The position numbers and the translations under genes were made by a program. Positions 1 to 6,130 of a stretch of 8,296 nucleotides of DNA are shown piece by piece. Source of the DNA: Pseudomonadota bacterium (GTDB lineage: Bacteria > Pseudomonadota > Gammaproteobacteria > SZUA-229); assembly GCA_015222965.1 (NCBI GenBank), contig JADFWF010000005.1:1-8296 (forward strand), in the 5' to 3' direction. Within the stretch, counting starts at the first letter, position 1, and the number at the start of each line of letters is the position of its first letter. The notes under the pieces were generated by a model. It searched no databases. It worked only from the letters and a program-made list of their open reading frames with translations, and was not told the DNA's origin.

Positions 1-570
1 AACAGGCAGTTTGAATTTCTTGCTGACGAGGTCTGGCATCATCATGCCTATGGTAAAAATGCCATTTATAAGTCTGGTCATCACGGTAATGCTATCTTAA
101 GCAAATACCCGTTTATCCGGTGGGAAAATATCGACGTTTCCTTCATGCGTTCAGCCAGTCGCAGTCTGCTGCATGGCACTATTGAGATACCTGGATGTGA
201 TCAGAAAATTCATGTCATCTGTGTTCACCTGGGATTATTCGGGCGTGAGAGGGCGTCCCAGCTTTCGACGCTGGCAAAACGTATCAGCTCTCATGTTCCA
301 GCAGATGATCCGCTGGTCATCGCTGGTGATTTCAATGACTGGCGCGGTCGTGCAGAACATTTCCTGCACCATGATCTGGGTGTAAGGGAGGTTTTTAAAA
401 ATACAAAAGGTTCTTACGCGCGTACTTTCCCGGCCATGTTGCCGGTGTTATCGATGGACCGTATCTATTATCGCGGGTTCGATGTGATTAACTGCCAGCG
501 CCTGCATGATCAGCCCTGGAACCGTCTGTCCGATCACACGCCGTTGCTGGCTGAGTTTAAATTGGTTTAG
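1..570 (+). CDS. Endonuclease/exonuclease/phosphatase family protein, YbhP-like (5' partial)
   Basis: The reading frame is open from base 1 to the TAG at 568-570, giving 189 residues; the true start lies outside the window. It shows landmarks of the EEP (DNase I-like) metal-dependent phosphoesterase fold: HHGNAILSKYP near base 82, the VHLG segment near 223, the metal/catalytic motif GDFNDW at 325-342, and the C-terminal SDHTPL at 529-546, whose Asp-His pair is catalytic in the family. The order and wording of these motifs match E. coli YbhP better than ExoIII or sphingomyelinases, in my recollection. YbhP is encoded next to cardiolipin synthase ClsB in E. coli; whether that holds here cannot be seen. 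The substrate is unknown (DNA, phospholipid headgroup or other phosphodiester). The gene runs convergently toward the Smr gene. Confidence 0.85.
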   Translation, partial: NRQFEFLADEVWHHHAYGKNAIYKSGHHGNAILSKYPFIRWENIDVSFMRSASRSLLHGTIEIPGCDQKIHVICVHLGLFGRERASQLSTLAKRISSHVPADDPLVIAGDFNDWRGRAEHFLHHDLGVREVFKNTKGSYARTFPAMLPVLSMDRIYYRGFDVINCQRLHDQPWNRLSDHTPLLAEFKLV

Positions 571-591
571 TGTTTATAGAGGCAAAGTAAG

Positions 592-636
592 TGCCAGTAA
601 GTTCGTGTCGCGCCGGCAACGGCGAGACATCTGGCA
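592..636. other. Composite hairpin between two convergent genes
   Basis: An outer stem TGCCAG (592-597) pairs with CTGGCA (631-636). Inside it, 607-615 pairs with 620-628 (8 of 9 positions) around a GCAA tetraloop at 616-619, which is a GNRA-type loop. No T-run follows on either strand, so it is not a standard intrinsic terminator. Its place between the ends of two convergent genes suggests an mRNA 3'-end or stability element, but that role is inferred. Confidence 0.4.
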
Positions 637-679
637 TTGACGGCAGAATAAACTCATGACCATCTGCAGTTGATCGGTC

Positions 680-1213
680 TTACGATTTTTTCAACAACAC
701 ATAAACCGCACCGCTGCCGCCATCCTTTGGCTGTGCTGAATGAAACGCCAGCACATTATCAACAGATCTTAACCAGCGGTTAACCATCGGTTTGATGATA
801 GGTTTATCTTTAGAGCGAAAGCCTTTACCGTGAATGATGATGGCGTGGCGAATACCTGCCGCCTCGCATTCACCGAGAAATTCCTGCAGTTCTTTTCTGG
901 CTTGAACAACGGTTAAACCATGCAGGTCCAGCGCGTGTTCGACAGGGTGTTTGCCCTGACGCAGCTTTTTAAGCACGTTGTGCTGCAGGCCGCTACGTGA
1001 AAAACTCAGGATGTCGGGGCAATCTTCGACCATCTCAGCGTCGGAAAAGACATCATCGATGGCAAAGCTGTATGTTTCATCGATGTCCTGCCGAGGCGCC
1101 TGTTTCGGCTTATTTTTGAACTTTATCTTATTGTCAGATTTCAGCGGAGTGACACCGCTCATTTCTGAGAGGAATAATGATTCATCATCGTTTTTTGTTG
1201 AATCATCACTCAT
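680..1213 (-). CDS. Smr domain protein (SmrA/YdaL-like)
   Basis: This 177-residue protein has a polar, charged N-terminal half (about 1-90) and a C-terminal Smr domain (about 93-177). The Smr landmarks are all present: LDLHG at 96-100, IHGKG at 127-131 and GGSGAVYVLL at 165-174. Smr domains are nucleic-acid nucleases found alone or at the end of MutS2; bacterial stand-alone members include SmrB, which cleaves mRNA on collided ribosomes. The GGSGAVYVLLKK ending resembles E. coli YdaL/SmrA more than SmrB, so the target is uncertain. An in-frame TTG lies one codon upstream, but the ATG at 1213-1211 is preferred. A perfect AGGAGG (minus strand, 1225-1220) sits 6 nt before it, whereas it would be only 3 nt from the TTG. 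The gene is divergent from surE and the two upstream regions share 63 bp. Confidence 0.9.
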   Translation of the reverse strand: MSDDSTKNDDESLFLSEMSGVTPLKSDNKIKFKNKPKQAPRQDIDETYSFAIDDVFSDAEMVEDCPDILSFSRSGLQHNVLKKLRQGKHPVEHALDLHGLTVVQARKELQEFLGECEAAGIRHAIIIHGKGFRSKDKPIIKPMVNRWLRSVDNVLAFHSAQPKDGGSGAVYVLLKKS

Positions 1214-1219
1214 CAAAGT

Positions 1220-1225
1220 CCTCCT
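1220..1225 (-). promoter_or_regulatory. Shine-Dalgarno of the Smr gene
   Basis: The minus strand reads AGGAGG, followed by a 6-nt spacer and ATG. It decides the start codon (ATG at 1213 rather than TTG at 1216). Confidence 0.8.
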
Positions 1226-1232
1226 GATACGG

Positions 1233-1238
1233 TATAGT
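1233..1238 (+). promoter_or_regulatory. Candidate -10 box for the surE-nlpD run
   Basis: TATAGT matches TATAAT at five of six positions and lies about 40 nt before the proposed surE start. It overlaps the small palindrome ATACGGTAT (1227-1235), so a similar element could serve the minus-strand Smr gene. I see no convincing -35 hexamer at the usual distance; it would fall inside the Smr gene start. Confidence 0.25.
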
Positions 1239-1276
1239 AAGCGCCATGAATTTTATTGTATCGTGAATCTCCGCTT

Positions 1277-2029
1277 GTGCATATTTTAGTCTCCAATGAT
1301 GATGGTTACCGGGCACCGGGCATTTCAGTGCTCGCTGATGCGCTGTCCGCAGAATACGAAATTTCCATCGTTGCGCCTGAGCGCAACTGCAGTGGCGCGA
1401 GTAACTCGTTGACGCTGGAGCGTGGTCTGCGCGCCTGTCAGGTTGCTGATAATTCTTATTATGTCGATGGTACGCCAACCGACTCAGTGCATCTGGCAAT
1501 TACCGGGTTATTGGAGAAAGAGCCGGATATGGTTGTTTCGGGTATTAATGCCGGTGCTAATATGGGTGATGATGTACTGTACTCCGGCACCATCGCGGCG
1601 GCGATGGAAGGGCGGCATCTCGGACTGCCGGCTATCGCTGTTTCCATGGATTCTTACACGCCTGAACATTATGCAACGGCAGCAAAGGCCGTGGTGCAGT
1701 TGCTCAAAACACTTGACCAGGCATCGTTCGCTGCCAATACCATTTTAAATATCAATGTGCCCGATATTCCCTGGTCTGAGATCAAAGGTTTCAAAGCCAC
1801 GCGACTCGGCAACCGTCATAAATCTGAGGGCATGATCGTCCAGCAGGATCCCCGTGGCGATCCGATGTACTGGGTGGGTCCGCCGGGGCTTGCGCAGGAT
1901 GCGGGAGAAGGTACCGATTTTCACGCGGTCAGTCAGCATTATGTTTCTATTACACCACTACAGATAGACTTAACCCGATATAATAGCCTCGCCGAGTTAG
2001 ATAGCTGGCTTACGGCACACAATAAATAA
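1277..2029 (+). CDS. surE: 5'/3'-nucleotidase SurE
   Basis: SurE is a cytoplasmic divalent-metal-dependent nucleoside monophosphate phosphatase of stationary-phase survival. The protein has the full family signature: [10 protein letters not shown] near the N-terminus with the metal-binding Asp8-Asp9, [14 protein letters not shown] with the metal-ligand Ser39, [10 protein letters not shown] at 65-74, and [19 protein letters not shown] at 87-105 with Asn91. I place the start at GTG 1277, giving [10 protein letters not shown] and 250 residues, which matches the usual family N-terminus (MRILLSNDDG) and length of about 250. A TTG at 1256 would add seven residues with no family counterpart. Neither start has a clear Shine-Dalgarno. 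surE is the first gene of the run ending in nlpD; pcm follows after 12-42 nt depending on its start. Confidence 0.93.
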   Translation: MHILVSNDDGYRAPGISVLADALSAEYEISIVAPERNCSGASNSLTLERGLRACQVADNSYYVDGTPTDSVHLAITGLLEKEPDMVVSGINAGANMGDDVLYSGTIAAAMEGRHLGLPAIAVSMDSYTPEHYATAAKAVVQLLKTLDQASFAANTILNINVPDIPWSEIKGFKATRLGNRHKSEGMIVQQDPRGDPMYWVGPPGLAQDAGEGTDFHAVSQHYVSITPLQIDLTRYNSLAELDSWLTAHNK

Positions 2030-2071
2030 AAGCACGAATAGATGATAAGTAACGATATTCAGGGTATAGGC

Positions 2072-2710
2072 ATGACCTCGCAGCGCACTAGAGACCGTCT
2101 GGTCGAACGTCTGCGTGAAAAAGGCATCAAAAATGAGCGCGTGCTGGAAGTTATCCGTACCACACCGCGTCATATTTTTGTCGATGAAGCGATGGCGCAC
2201 CGTGCTTACGAAGATACTGCTTTGCCGATAGGACATGGCCAGACCATCTCGCAGCCTTACATCGTCGCCCGTATGACAGAGATACTGCTGGAAAATGGTG
2301 TGCCTGATGTCGTGCTGGAAGTTGGTACCGGTTCGGGTTATCAATCTGCAATCCTGTCGCGCCTGGTACCTAAGGTCTACACCGTCGAACGCATCAGTGC
2401 CTTATTGCAGAAAGCGCGTGAAGCACATCGTAAATTAGGCCTGATGAATGTATTTTCAAAACACAGCGATGGTTCCTGGGGCTGGGCGCCAAATGCACCT
2501 TACCCGGCGATCATGGTGACCGCCGCACCCAAGACGGTACCGCCCGGTCTACTGGAACAGCTTGCGGTTGGCGGCCGGATGATTATTCCTGTTGGTTCTC
2601 TCGGCGGAGTACAGGAGCTAAAGCTATACACCCGTACAGCGGAAGGTGTTGAGGAGAAAACTCTGGAACTGGTGAGTTTTGTGCCATTATTAGATGGAGC
2701 GGTTAAATGA
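2072..2710 (+). CDS. pcm: Protein-L-isoaspartate O-methyltransferase
   Basis: Pcm uses S-adenosylmethionine to methylate isoaspartyl residues in aged proteins and so start their repair. The 212-residue protein contains the N-terminal [21 protein letters not shown] block (50-70), which shapes the active site, and SAM motif [11 protein letters not shown] at 81-90. VERI follows at 105-108, VTAAP at 149-153 and the C-terminal VSFVPLLDG at 201-209. The start is uncertain. The ATG at 2072 has AGGG (2061-2064) 7 nt upstream and gives MTSQRTR, like the Pseudomonas and E. coli proteins in length. The in-frame ATG at 2042 would add [10 protein letters not shown] but lacks a visible ribosome site. The stop codon overlaps the next gene as ATGA (2707-2710), indicating translational coupling. 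Confidence 0.93.
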   Translation: MTSQRTRDRLVERLREKGIKNERVLEVIRTTPRHIFVDEAMAHRAYEDTALPIGHGQTISQPYIVARMTEILLENGVPDVVLEVGTGSGYQSAILSRLVPKVYTVERISALLQKAREAHRKLGLMNVFSKHSDGSWGWAPNAPYPAIMVTAAPKTVPPGLLEQLAVGGRMIIPVGSLGGVQELKLYTRTAEGVEEKTLELVSFVPLLDGAVK

Positions 2711-3282
2711 TTTTTGCAGGACTATATAACAGGGTAATGGTATGGGCGGCACACCCGCATGCGGAACGTTACCTGGTTGCTATCAGTATTTTTGAGTCGA
2801 TATTTTTTCCTGTGCCTACTGCGTTAATGGTGGCACCGATGGCGGTGGCTAAACCCGAGCGCGCAGTACGTATCGCGTTGATCGCAACATCGATGTCTGT
2901 GCTCGGCGGCATCGTCGGTTATTACCTGGGTTATTTTGCAATAACCATGATCGAGCCCTTGCTGCAGGACGTGGGTTATTGGGAAAAATATATGACCGCC
3001 CAGCGCTGGTTTGCAGAATGGGGGTTCTGGGCTGTCGTTATCGCTGGTTTTTCACCTATTCCTTTCAAGTTGTTCACTCTTACTGCCGGTGCACTATCGA
3101 TGGCGATACTGCCATTTGTGTTAGCTGCTATCGTTGGCCGTGCTGCGCATTTCTTCCTGGTCGCGTTATTGATGGCCTGGGCAGGACCAAAGCTTGAACC
3201 CGTCGTTAGAAAATATATCGAATGGCTTGGCTGGCTTAGCGTTTTACTGGTCGTCGTATTTATATATTTCCATAACAGATAA
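2707..3282 (+). CDS. YqaA family membrane protein (VTT/DedA-like)
   Basis: This 191-residue hydrophobic protein belongs to the SNARE-associated/VTT (DedA-related) superfamily. Visible marks are the amphipathic re-entrant segment with Glu30 and FFPVP at 33-37, the long hydrophobic stretch around 55-82, and the conserved [17 protein letters not shown] at 114-130. [16 protein letters not shown] (143-158) and a final transmembrane segment (172-188) follow. It is longer than E. coli YqaA (about 142 residues), as is usual for the version found in this gene cluster. DedA-type proteins are linked to lipid carrier or phospholipid flipping and to membrane-potential homeostasis; the substrate here is not known. 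It overlaps pcm by 4 nt, and GGAG at 2696-2699 within pcm lies 7 nt before its ATG. nlpD begins 5 nt downstream. Confidence 0.87.
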   Translation: MIFAGLYNRVMVWAAHPHAERYLVAISIFESIFFPVPTALMVAPMAVAKPERAVRIALIATSMSVLGGIVGYYLGYFAITMIEPLLQDVGYWEKYMTAQRWFAEWGFWAVVIAGFSPIPFKLFTLTAGALSMAILPFVLAAIVGRAAHFFLVALLMAWAGPKLEPVVRKYIEWLGWLSVLLVVVFIYFHNR

Positions 3283-3287
3283 TATTA

Positions 3288-4274
3288 ATGATGTTCCGGC
3301 GGAGTTGTTTATCTCCAGCAACACTATTCACTGTCATCCTTGTTGCCTGTTCTCTAACAGCGTGCAGCAGCAACGGTAAACAATGGAACCCTGAAGACTA
3401 CACGGTTAAATCAGGTGACACGGTATACTCTATCGCCTGGCGATATGAGCTCGATCCGGAAGAGTTTGCAGCCTGGAACGGCATGCGTACTTCAAAATTT
3501 ATAAAACCCGGACAACGCTTACATACACGTAAGCCGGCTAATTTTGATGCAGACAGAAAGGCTAGCTATGATCGATCGGTCGCTTATGCTCCCTCATCAT
3601 CTTCGCAACAATCCAACGTCGAGAAAAATCAGATATATCAAAAATGGGTGAAAGCCGAGAAGGGTGACACACTATATGGTCTGTCTAAACGATACGGCAT
3701 CAGTGTGGATCGTCTGGCGCAATTAAACCAGCTGAAAAAGCCCTATGTCATAAAGCCGGGGCAGACGATATTTTTGAAACCACTGAATACGGGAGCGCAA
3801 TCTTCGAGTACGGCAGCAACCAGTACCAGCAGCTCTGGTGGCAAGACCACATCAAAACAGACGAAATATACACCGTCGCAAGCGCAATCGATCAGCTGGC
3901 CGAAAACAGTTCGCTGGCAGCGTCCGGCAAACGGCAAGGTGGTTAAAAAGTTCAGCCGTAATCGCAATGATGCCAAAGGCATCGATATCGCTGGTAAAAA
4001 AGGGAATGCCATCGTAGCATCAGCGGATGGCAAGGTGGTCTACAGCGGCAATGGTTTGATCAGTTACGGCAACTTAATTATTATCAAACATAACAAGACC
4101 TTCTTAAGTGCGTATGCCTATAACCGGAAACTCCTGGTGAAAGAAGGTGACACCGTTAAAGCCGGTCAGAAGATCGCAGAGATGGGTAATAAGGACAAAT
4201 CAAATGCCATGCTGCATTTTGAGATCAGAAAAAATGGTAAACCTGTTGATCCTCTGAAGTATCTACCCTGGTAA
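3288..4274 (+). CDS. nlpD: NlpD: murein hydrolase activator lipoprotein
   Basis: NlpD is an outer-membrane lipoprotein that activates the cell-division amidase AmiC. The 328-residue protein starts with a lipoprotein signal peptide (hydrophobic 11-24, lipobox LTAC at 23-26, acylated Cys26, Ser at +2, consistent with outer-membrane sorting). LysM domains occupy about 38-80 and 119-163. A Ser/Thr-rich linker (about 168-195) leads to a LytM/M23-type domain (about 210-326) ending in DPLKYLPW. The domain is degenerate: GID at 231-233 keeps the Asp but lacks the upstream metal His, YAYN at 276-279 replaces the family YAHN, and only LHFE (His310) remains. That supports a non-enzymatic activator. Two LysM domains rather than one is more than E. 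coli NlpD carries. The start has no strong Shine-Dalgarno; ATG 3291 is an alternative. Coupling to yqaA, 5 nt upstream, is likely. Confidence 0.92.
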   Translation: MMFRRSCLSPATLFTVILVACSLTACSSNGKQWNPEDYTVKSGDTVYSIAWRYELDPEEFAAWNGMRTSKFIKPGQRLHTRKPANFDADRKASYDRSVAYAPSSSSQQSNVEKNQIYQKWVKAEKGDTLYGLSKRYGISVDRLAQLNQLKKPYVIKPGQTIFLKPLNTGAQSSSTAATSTSSSGGKTTSKQTKYTPSQAQSISWPKTVRWQRPANGKVVKKFSRNRNDAKGIDIAGKKGNAIVASADGKVVYSGNGLISYGNLIIIKHNKTFLSAYAYNRKLLVKEGDTVKAGQKIAEMGNKDKSNAMLHFEIRKNGKPVDPLKYLPW

Positions 4275-4326
4275 TCATCAGTTTTTAGCCGCTAATTTAC
4301 CGAGACCTGATTCTATTCATGTTTGT

Positions 4327-4355
4327 TTGACATATTTAAGGTAAACCCTTAATAA
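4327..4355 (+). promoter_or_regulatory. Candidate rpoS promoter (upstream)
   Basis: A perfect -35 hexamer TTGACA (4327-4332) is followed after 17 nt by TAATAA (4350-4355), a weak -10. If used, it gives an rpoS leader of about 300 nt. The region 4275-4663 between nlpD and rpoS is AT-rich and holds no gene that I can support. Confidence 0.3.
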
Positions 4356-4431
4356 ATTATCCAATTAGCTACATGAGACTAAAGCTTCCCCTACCCAAAA
4401 GGAATATCATCACTTGTGCTGTGACTTTATA

Positions 4432-4453
4432 AAACCACAATATCATGTGGTTT
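4432..4453 (+). other. Hairpin in the nlpD-rpoS intergenic region
   Basis: An 8-bp perfect stem AAACCACA (4432-4439) / TGTGGTTT (4446-4453) closes a 6-nt loop. Only three T follow, so it is a poor intrinsic terminator for nlpD. It could be part of the rpoS leader if transcription starts upstream. Confidence 0.4.
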
Positions 4454-4497
4454 GCGTGACAAACATAAATTAAATTCTAGTTTTTTTAAATAAATGC

Positions 4498-4527
4498 TTG
4501 CTTCTTAAATAGAAATGATGATATAAG
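4498..4527 (+). promoter_or_regulatory. Candidate rpoS promoter with extended -10
   Basis: TATAAG (4522-4527) is preceded by TG at 4519-4520 with one base between, which is an extended -10. TTGCTT (4498-4503) lies 18 nt upstream as a weak -35. Transcription would start near 4534 and leave a leader of about 130 nt. That leader contains AACGT/ACGTT (4535-4539/4548-4552) and TTGTAAG/CTTACAA (4562-4568/4603-4609), the latter enclosing GGGA/TCCC (4583-4586/4597-4600). Confidence 0.4.
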
Positions 4528-4647
4528 TTTTTTAAACGTAAGGGCTGACGTTAGAAGAACCTTGTAAGTACATGGAATTTAAGGGAGTTGTGATTTTCCC
4601 AGCTTACAAACTAAATGCGTAAAAAAAATAATTATAAAACACATTTT

Positions 4648-4656
4648 GGGGTGGGG
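4648..4656 (+). promoter_or_regulatory. G-rich ribosome binding site of rpoS
   Basis: GGGGTGGGG lies 7 nt before the ATG at 4664. It can pair with the 16S tail using G-U wobbles but is not a canonical AGGAGG. It supports ATG 4664 over the in-frame TTG at 4646, which has no upstream ribosome site. Confidence 0.5.
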
Positions 4657-4663
4657 TACAATC

Positions 4664-5737
4664 ATGAGAGAAGCAATAGCTAATTCTAAAGAGGATCTGG
4701 AGACTGGTGTCTTGATGATGCAGGCTGGAGATGACATTGAGTGTGACGCTGTCGAATCAGACAACGAAGATCAAGCATCAAACATAAAATCAAAAGCGAA
4801 ACCAAAAGCCAGGAAGACAGCCGCTAAGAAAACGGCAGCTAAGAAGACAGCAGCTAGTCCTAAAAAGACTGATGTTGATCCTGATGCAAAGGTTAATCGT
4901 AAAGAGCTCGATGCAACGCGTCTATATCTACGCGAAATAGAAGGTTCACCACTGCTAACCGCAGAGGAAGAAGTCTTTTACTCGCGTAAATCTTTAAAAG
5001 GCGACATGGATGCACGCAAGAAGATGATCGAATGTAATCTTCGTCTGGTAGTGAAGATCGCTCGTCGTTATATGAACCGTGGTCTGGCTTTGCTCGATCT
5101 TATCGAAGAAGGTAACCTGGGTTTGATCCGCGCTGTTGAAAAATTCGATCCTGAAAAAGGTTTCCGTTTTTCTACCTATGCAACCTGGTGGATCCGTCAG
5201 ACCATCGAACGCGCATTGATGAATCAAACCCGTACTATCCGTTTACCTATTCATGTAATCAAAGAATTAAATGTGTATCTGCGTGCAGCTCGTCAACTCG
5301 AGCAGACCATGGATACAGAACCCACCGCTGATGATATCGCGAAAATGCTGAACAAGCCGGTTGCCAACGTCGAAAAGATGCTGGGTTTACGTGACCGTGT
5401 AACTTCTGTCGATGTACCAGTCGGTAAAGAAAATGATCGTCCATTACTGGAAATCGTCGCCGATGAGCGTGTTCCAGCACCACCTGAAATGCTGCAAAAC
5501 GATGATGTTATGGCAAATCTGGGTGTCTGGTTAGATCAATTAGATACAAAACAACGTGAAGTTCTGGTTCGCCGTTTTGGTTTGAATAACCATGAGCGTA
5601 CAACATTGGAAGATGTTGGTAAGGAACTGGGTGTCACGCGTGAACGTGTTCGTCAGATTCAGATGGACGCACTAAAACAGTTACGTAAAATTCTGGAAAA
5701 CCAGGGCTTCTCTGAAGAACTGCTGTTTCAAGACTAA
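4664..5737 (+). CDS. rpoS: RNA polymerase sigma factor RpoS
   Basis: This is the stationary-phase/general-stress sigma factor, 357 residues from ATG 4664. Region 1.2 begins at [20 protein letters not shown] (83-102). Region 2 contains [12 protein letters not shown], the core-binding [18 protein letters not shown] and the -10-reading [31 protein letters not shown] follows, whose Lys200 matches E. coli Lys173, the RssB contact. The C-terminal region 4.2 helix-turn-helix is [20 protein letters not shown]. RpoS rather than RpoD is supported by the short acidic N-terminus, the lack of a large non-conserved insert, and position after nlpD. It is about 27 residues longer than E. coli RpoS (330). All the extra length lies before region 1.2 and includes a Lys/Ala repeat at 42-68. 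Translation ends with tandem TAA TAG. A long leader suggests post-transcriptional control. Confidence 0.95.
   Translation: MREAIANSKEDLETGVLMMQAGDDIECDAVESDNEDQASNIKSKAKPKARKTAAKKTAAKKTAASPKKTDVDPDAKVNRKELDATRLYLREIEGSPLLTAEEEVFYSRKSLKGDMDARKKMIECNLRLVVKIARRYMNRGLALLDLIEEGNLGLIRAVEKFDPEKGFRFSTYATWWIRQTIERALMNQTRTIRLPIHVIKELNVYLRAARQLEQTMDTEPTADDIAKMLNKPVANVEKMLGLRDRVTSVDVPVGKENDRPLLEIVADERVPAPPEMLQNDDVMANLGVWLDQLDTKQREVLVRRFGLNNHERTTLEDVGKELGVTRERVRQIQMDALKQLRKILENQGFSEELLFQD
4811..4855 (+). repeat. Three 15-nt tandem units encoding (R/K)KTAA in RpoS
   Basis: Units at 4811-4825, 4826-4840 and 4841-4855 encode [10 protein letters not shown] and KKTAA. The units differ from one another mostly at synonymous third positions (AAG/AAA, ACA/ACG, GCC/GCA), so the peptide is better kept than the DNA. 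They sit in a wider basic stretch (4787-4867, residues 42-68). Confidence 0.85.
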
Positions 5738-5799
5738 TAGGCCAGAATTGACTAGTTCGATTTAGTTAGCAGGATTAATAAGGATTCGTTCTCCTGTGT

Positions 5800-5822
5800 C
5801 AGAGTGCTGAATAGCAACTCTG
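5800..5822 (+). other. Hairpin in the rpoS 3' untranslated region
   Basis: CAGAGTGCT (5800-5808) pairs with 5813-5822 through nine base pairs with one bulged A at 5816, around a GAAT loop. It precedes the terminator by 14 nt, so both may form the 3' end of the rpoS transcript. Confidence 0.45.
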
Positions 5823-5836
5823 TATGCAAAAGCATT

Positions 5837-5866
5837 AAGCAGATACATTTGTATCTGCTTTTTTTT
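5837..5866 (+). terminator. Intrinsic terminator of rpoS
   Basis: A perfect 10-bp stem AAGCAGATAC (5837-5846) / GTATCTGCTT (5851-5860) with a 4-nt loop runs directly into eight consecutive T (5859-5866). It lies about 100 nt after the rpoS stop and is the clearest terminator in the window. Confidence 0.88.
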
Positions 5867-5928
5867 GCTTCGAATAAAACCAATCGTGAACATCTGTAAT
5901 TGAGCCTTAGCGGGCCTTATTGATTTTT

Positions 5929-5953
5929 GTAGGAGCGGAACTTCATTCCGCGA
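5929..5953. repeat. REP-like palindrome with GTAG foot, copy 1
   Basis: GTAG at 5929-5932 is followed by GCGGAA (5935-5940) / TTCCGC (5946-5951) with a 5-nt loop. The GTAGGAGC...GCGA frame resembles Pseudomonas REP sequences, which are moved by RAYT (REP-associated tyrosine) transposases; no RAYT gene is in the window. Confidence 0.65.
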
Positions 5954-6025
5954 TATCGGTTTAACTGTTGTAAATGTGTTTGTTCCAGTTGAGTGATATT
6001 TACGGTGGTGAATTAGTTGAGCATT

Positions 6026-6048
6026 GCGGTTCTCGCACCGCAGGCGAG
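6026..6048. other. Interleaved double stem (pseudoknot-like), copy 1
   Basis: Stem 1 is GCGGT (6026-6030) with ACCGC (6037-6041). Stem 2 is CTCGC (6032-6036), in the loop of stem 1, with GCGAG (6044-6048) outside it. The order left1-left2-right1-right2 is that of an H-type pseudoknot, or of two mutually exclusive hairpins. The connecting loops are only 1 and 2 nt. Confidence 0.5.
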
Positions 6049-6079
6049 GTACTTTTTTTCTACAGCCAAAAAAAGTACC
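6048..6079. other. 12-bp hairpin with CTACAGCC loop, copy 1
   Basis: GGTACTTTTTTT (6048-6059) pairs perfectly with AAAAAAAGTACC (6068-6079) around an 8-nt loop CTACAGCC. The same loop and a compensated stem recur at 8242-8273. Confidence 0.75.
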
Positions 6080-6130
6080 CAAAAAAGGCCGTCACTACGC
6101 CTGGCGCCCCTGTAAAAGACACAGGGGTAC

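Noticed and set aside
1206..1499. 97-codon minus-strand frame opposite surE
   Set aside because: It overlaps both surE and the Smr gene start, has no domain features, and is a shadow of surE.
4590..4622. Leader peptide starting GTG 4590
   Set aside because: The AAGGGAG sequence ends only 2 nt before the GTG, too close for initiation, and the 10-codon product shows no attenuator-like composition.
4646..4663. TTG 4646 as the rpoS start
   Set aside because: No ribosome site lies upstream, and the codons coincide with the G-rich ribosome site of ATG 4664.
4615..4683. 22-codon frame overlapping the rpoS start (ATG 4615)
   Set aside because: It has no ribosome site, low-complexity Lys/Asn composition, and lies in the A-rich leader; most likely chance.
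5741..5866. RsmZ-like small RNA, as found next to rpoS in Pseudomonas
   Set aside because: Only two GGA motifs are present before the terminator and neither sits in a hairpin loop; RsmZ carries several GGA loops.
5762..6082. 106-codon minus-strand reading frame
   Set aside because: It runs across the rpoS terminator and the structured repeat, has no recognisable domain, and its N-terminus is simply translated hairpin sequence.
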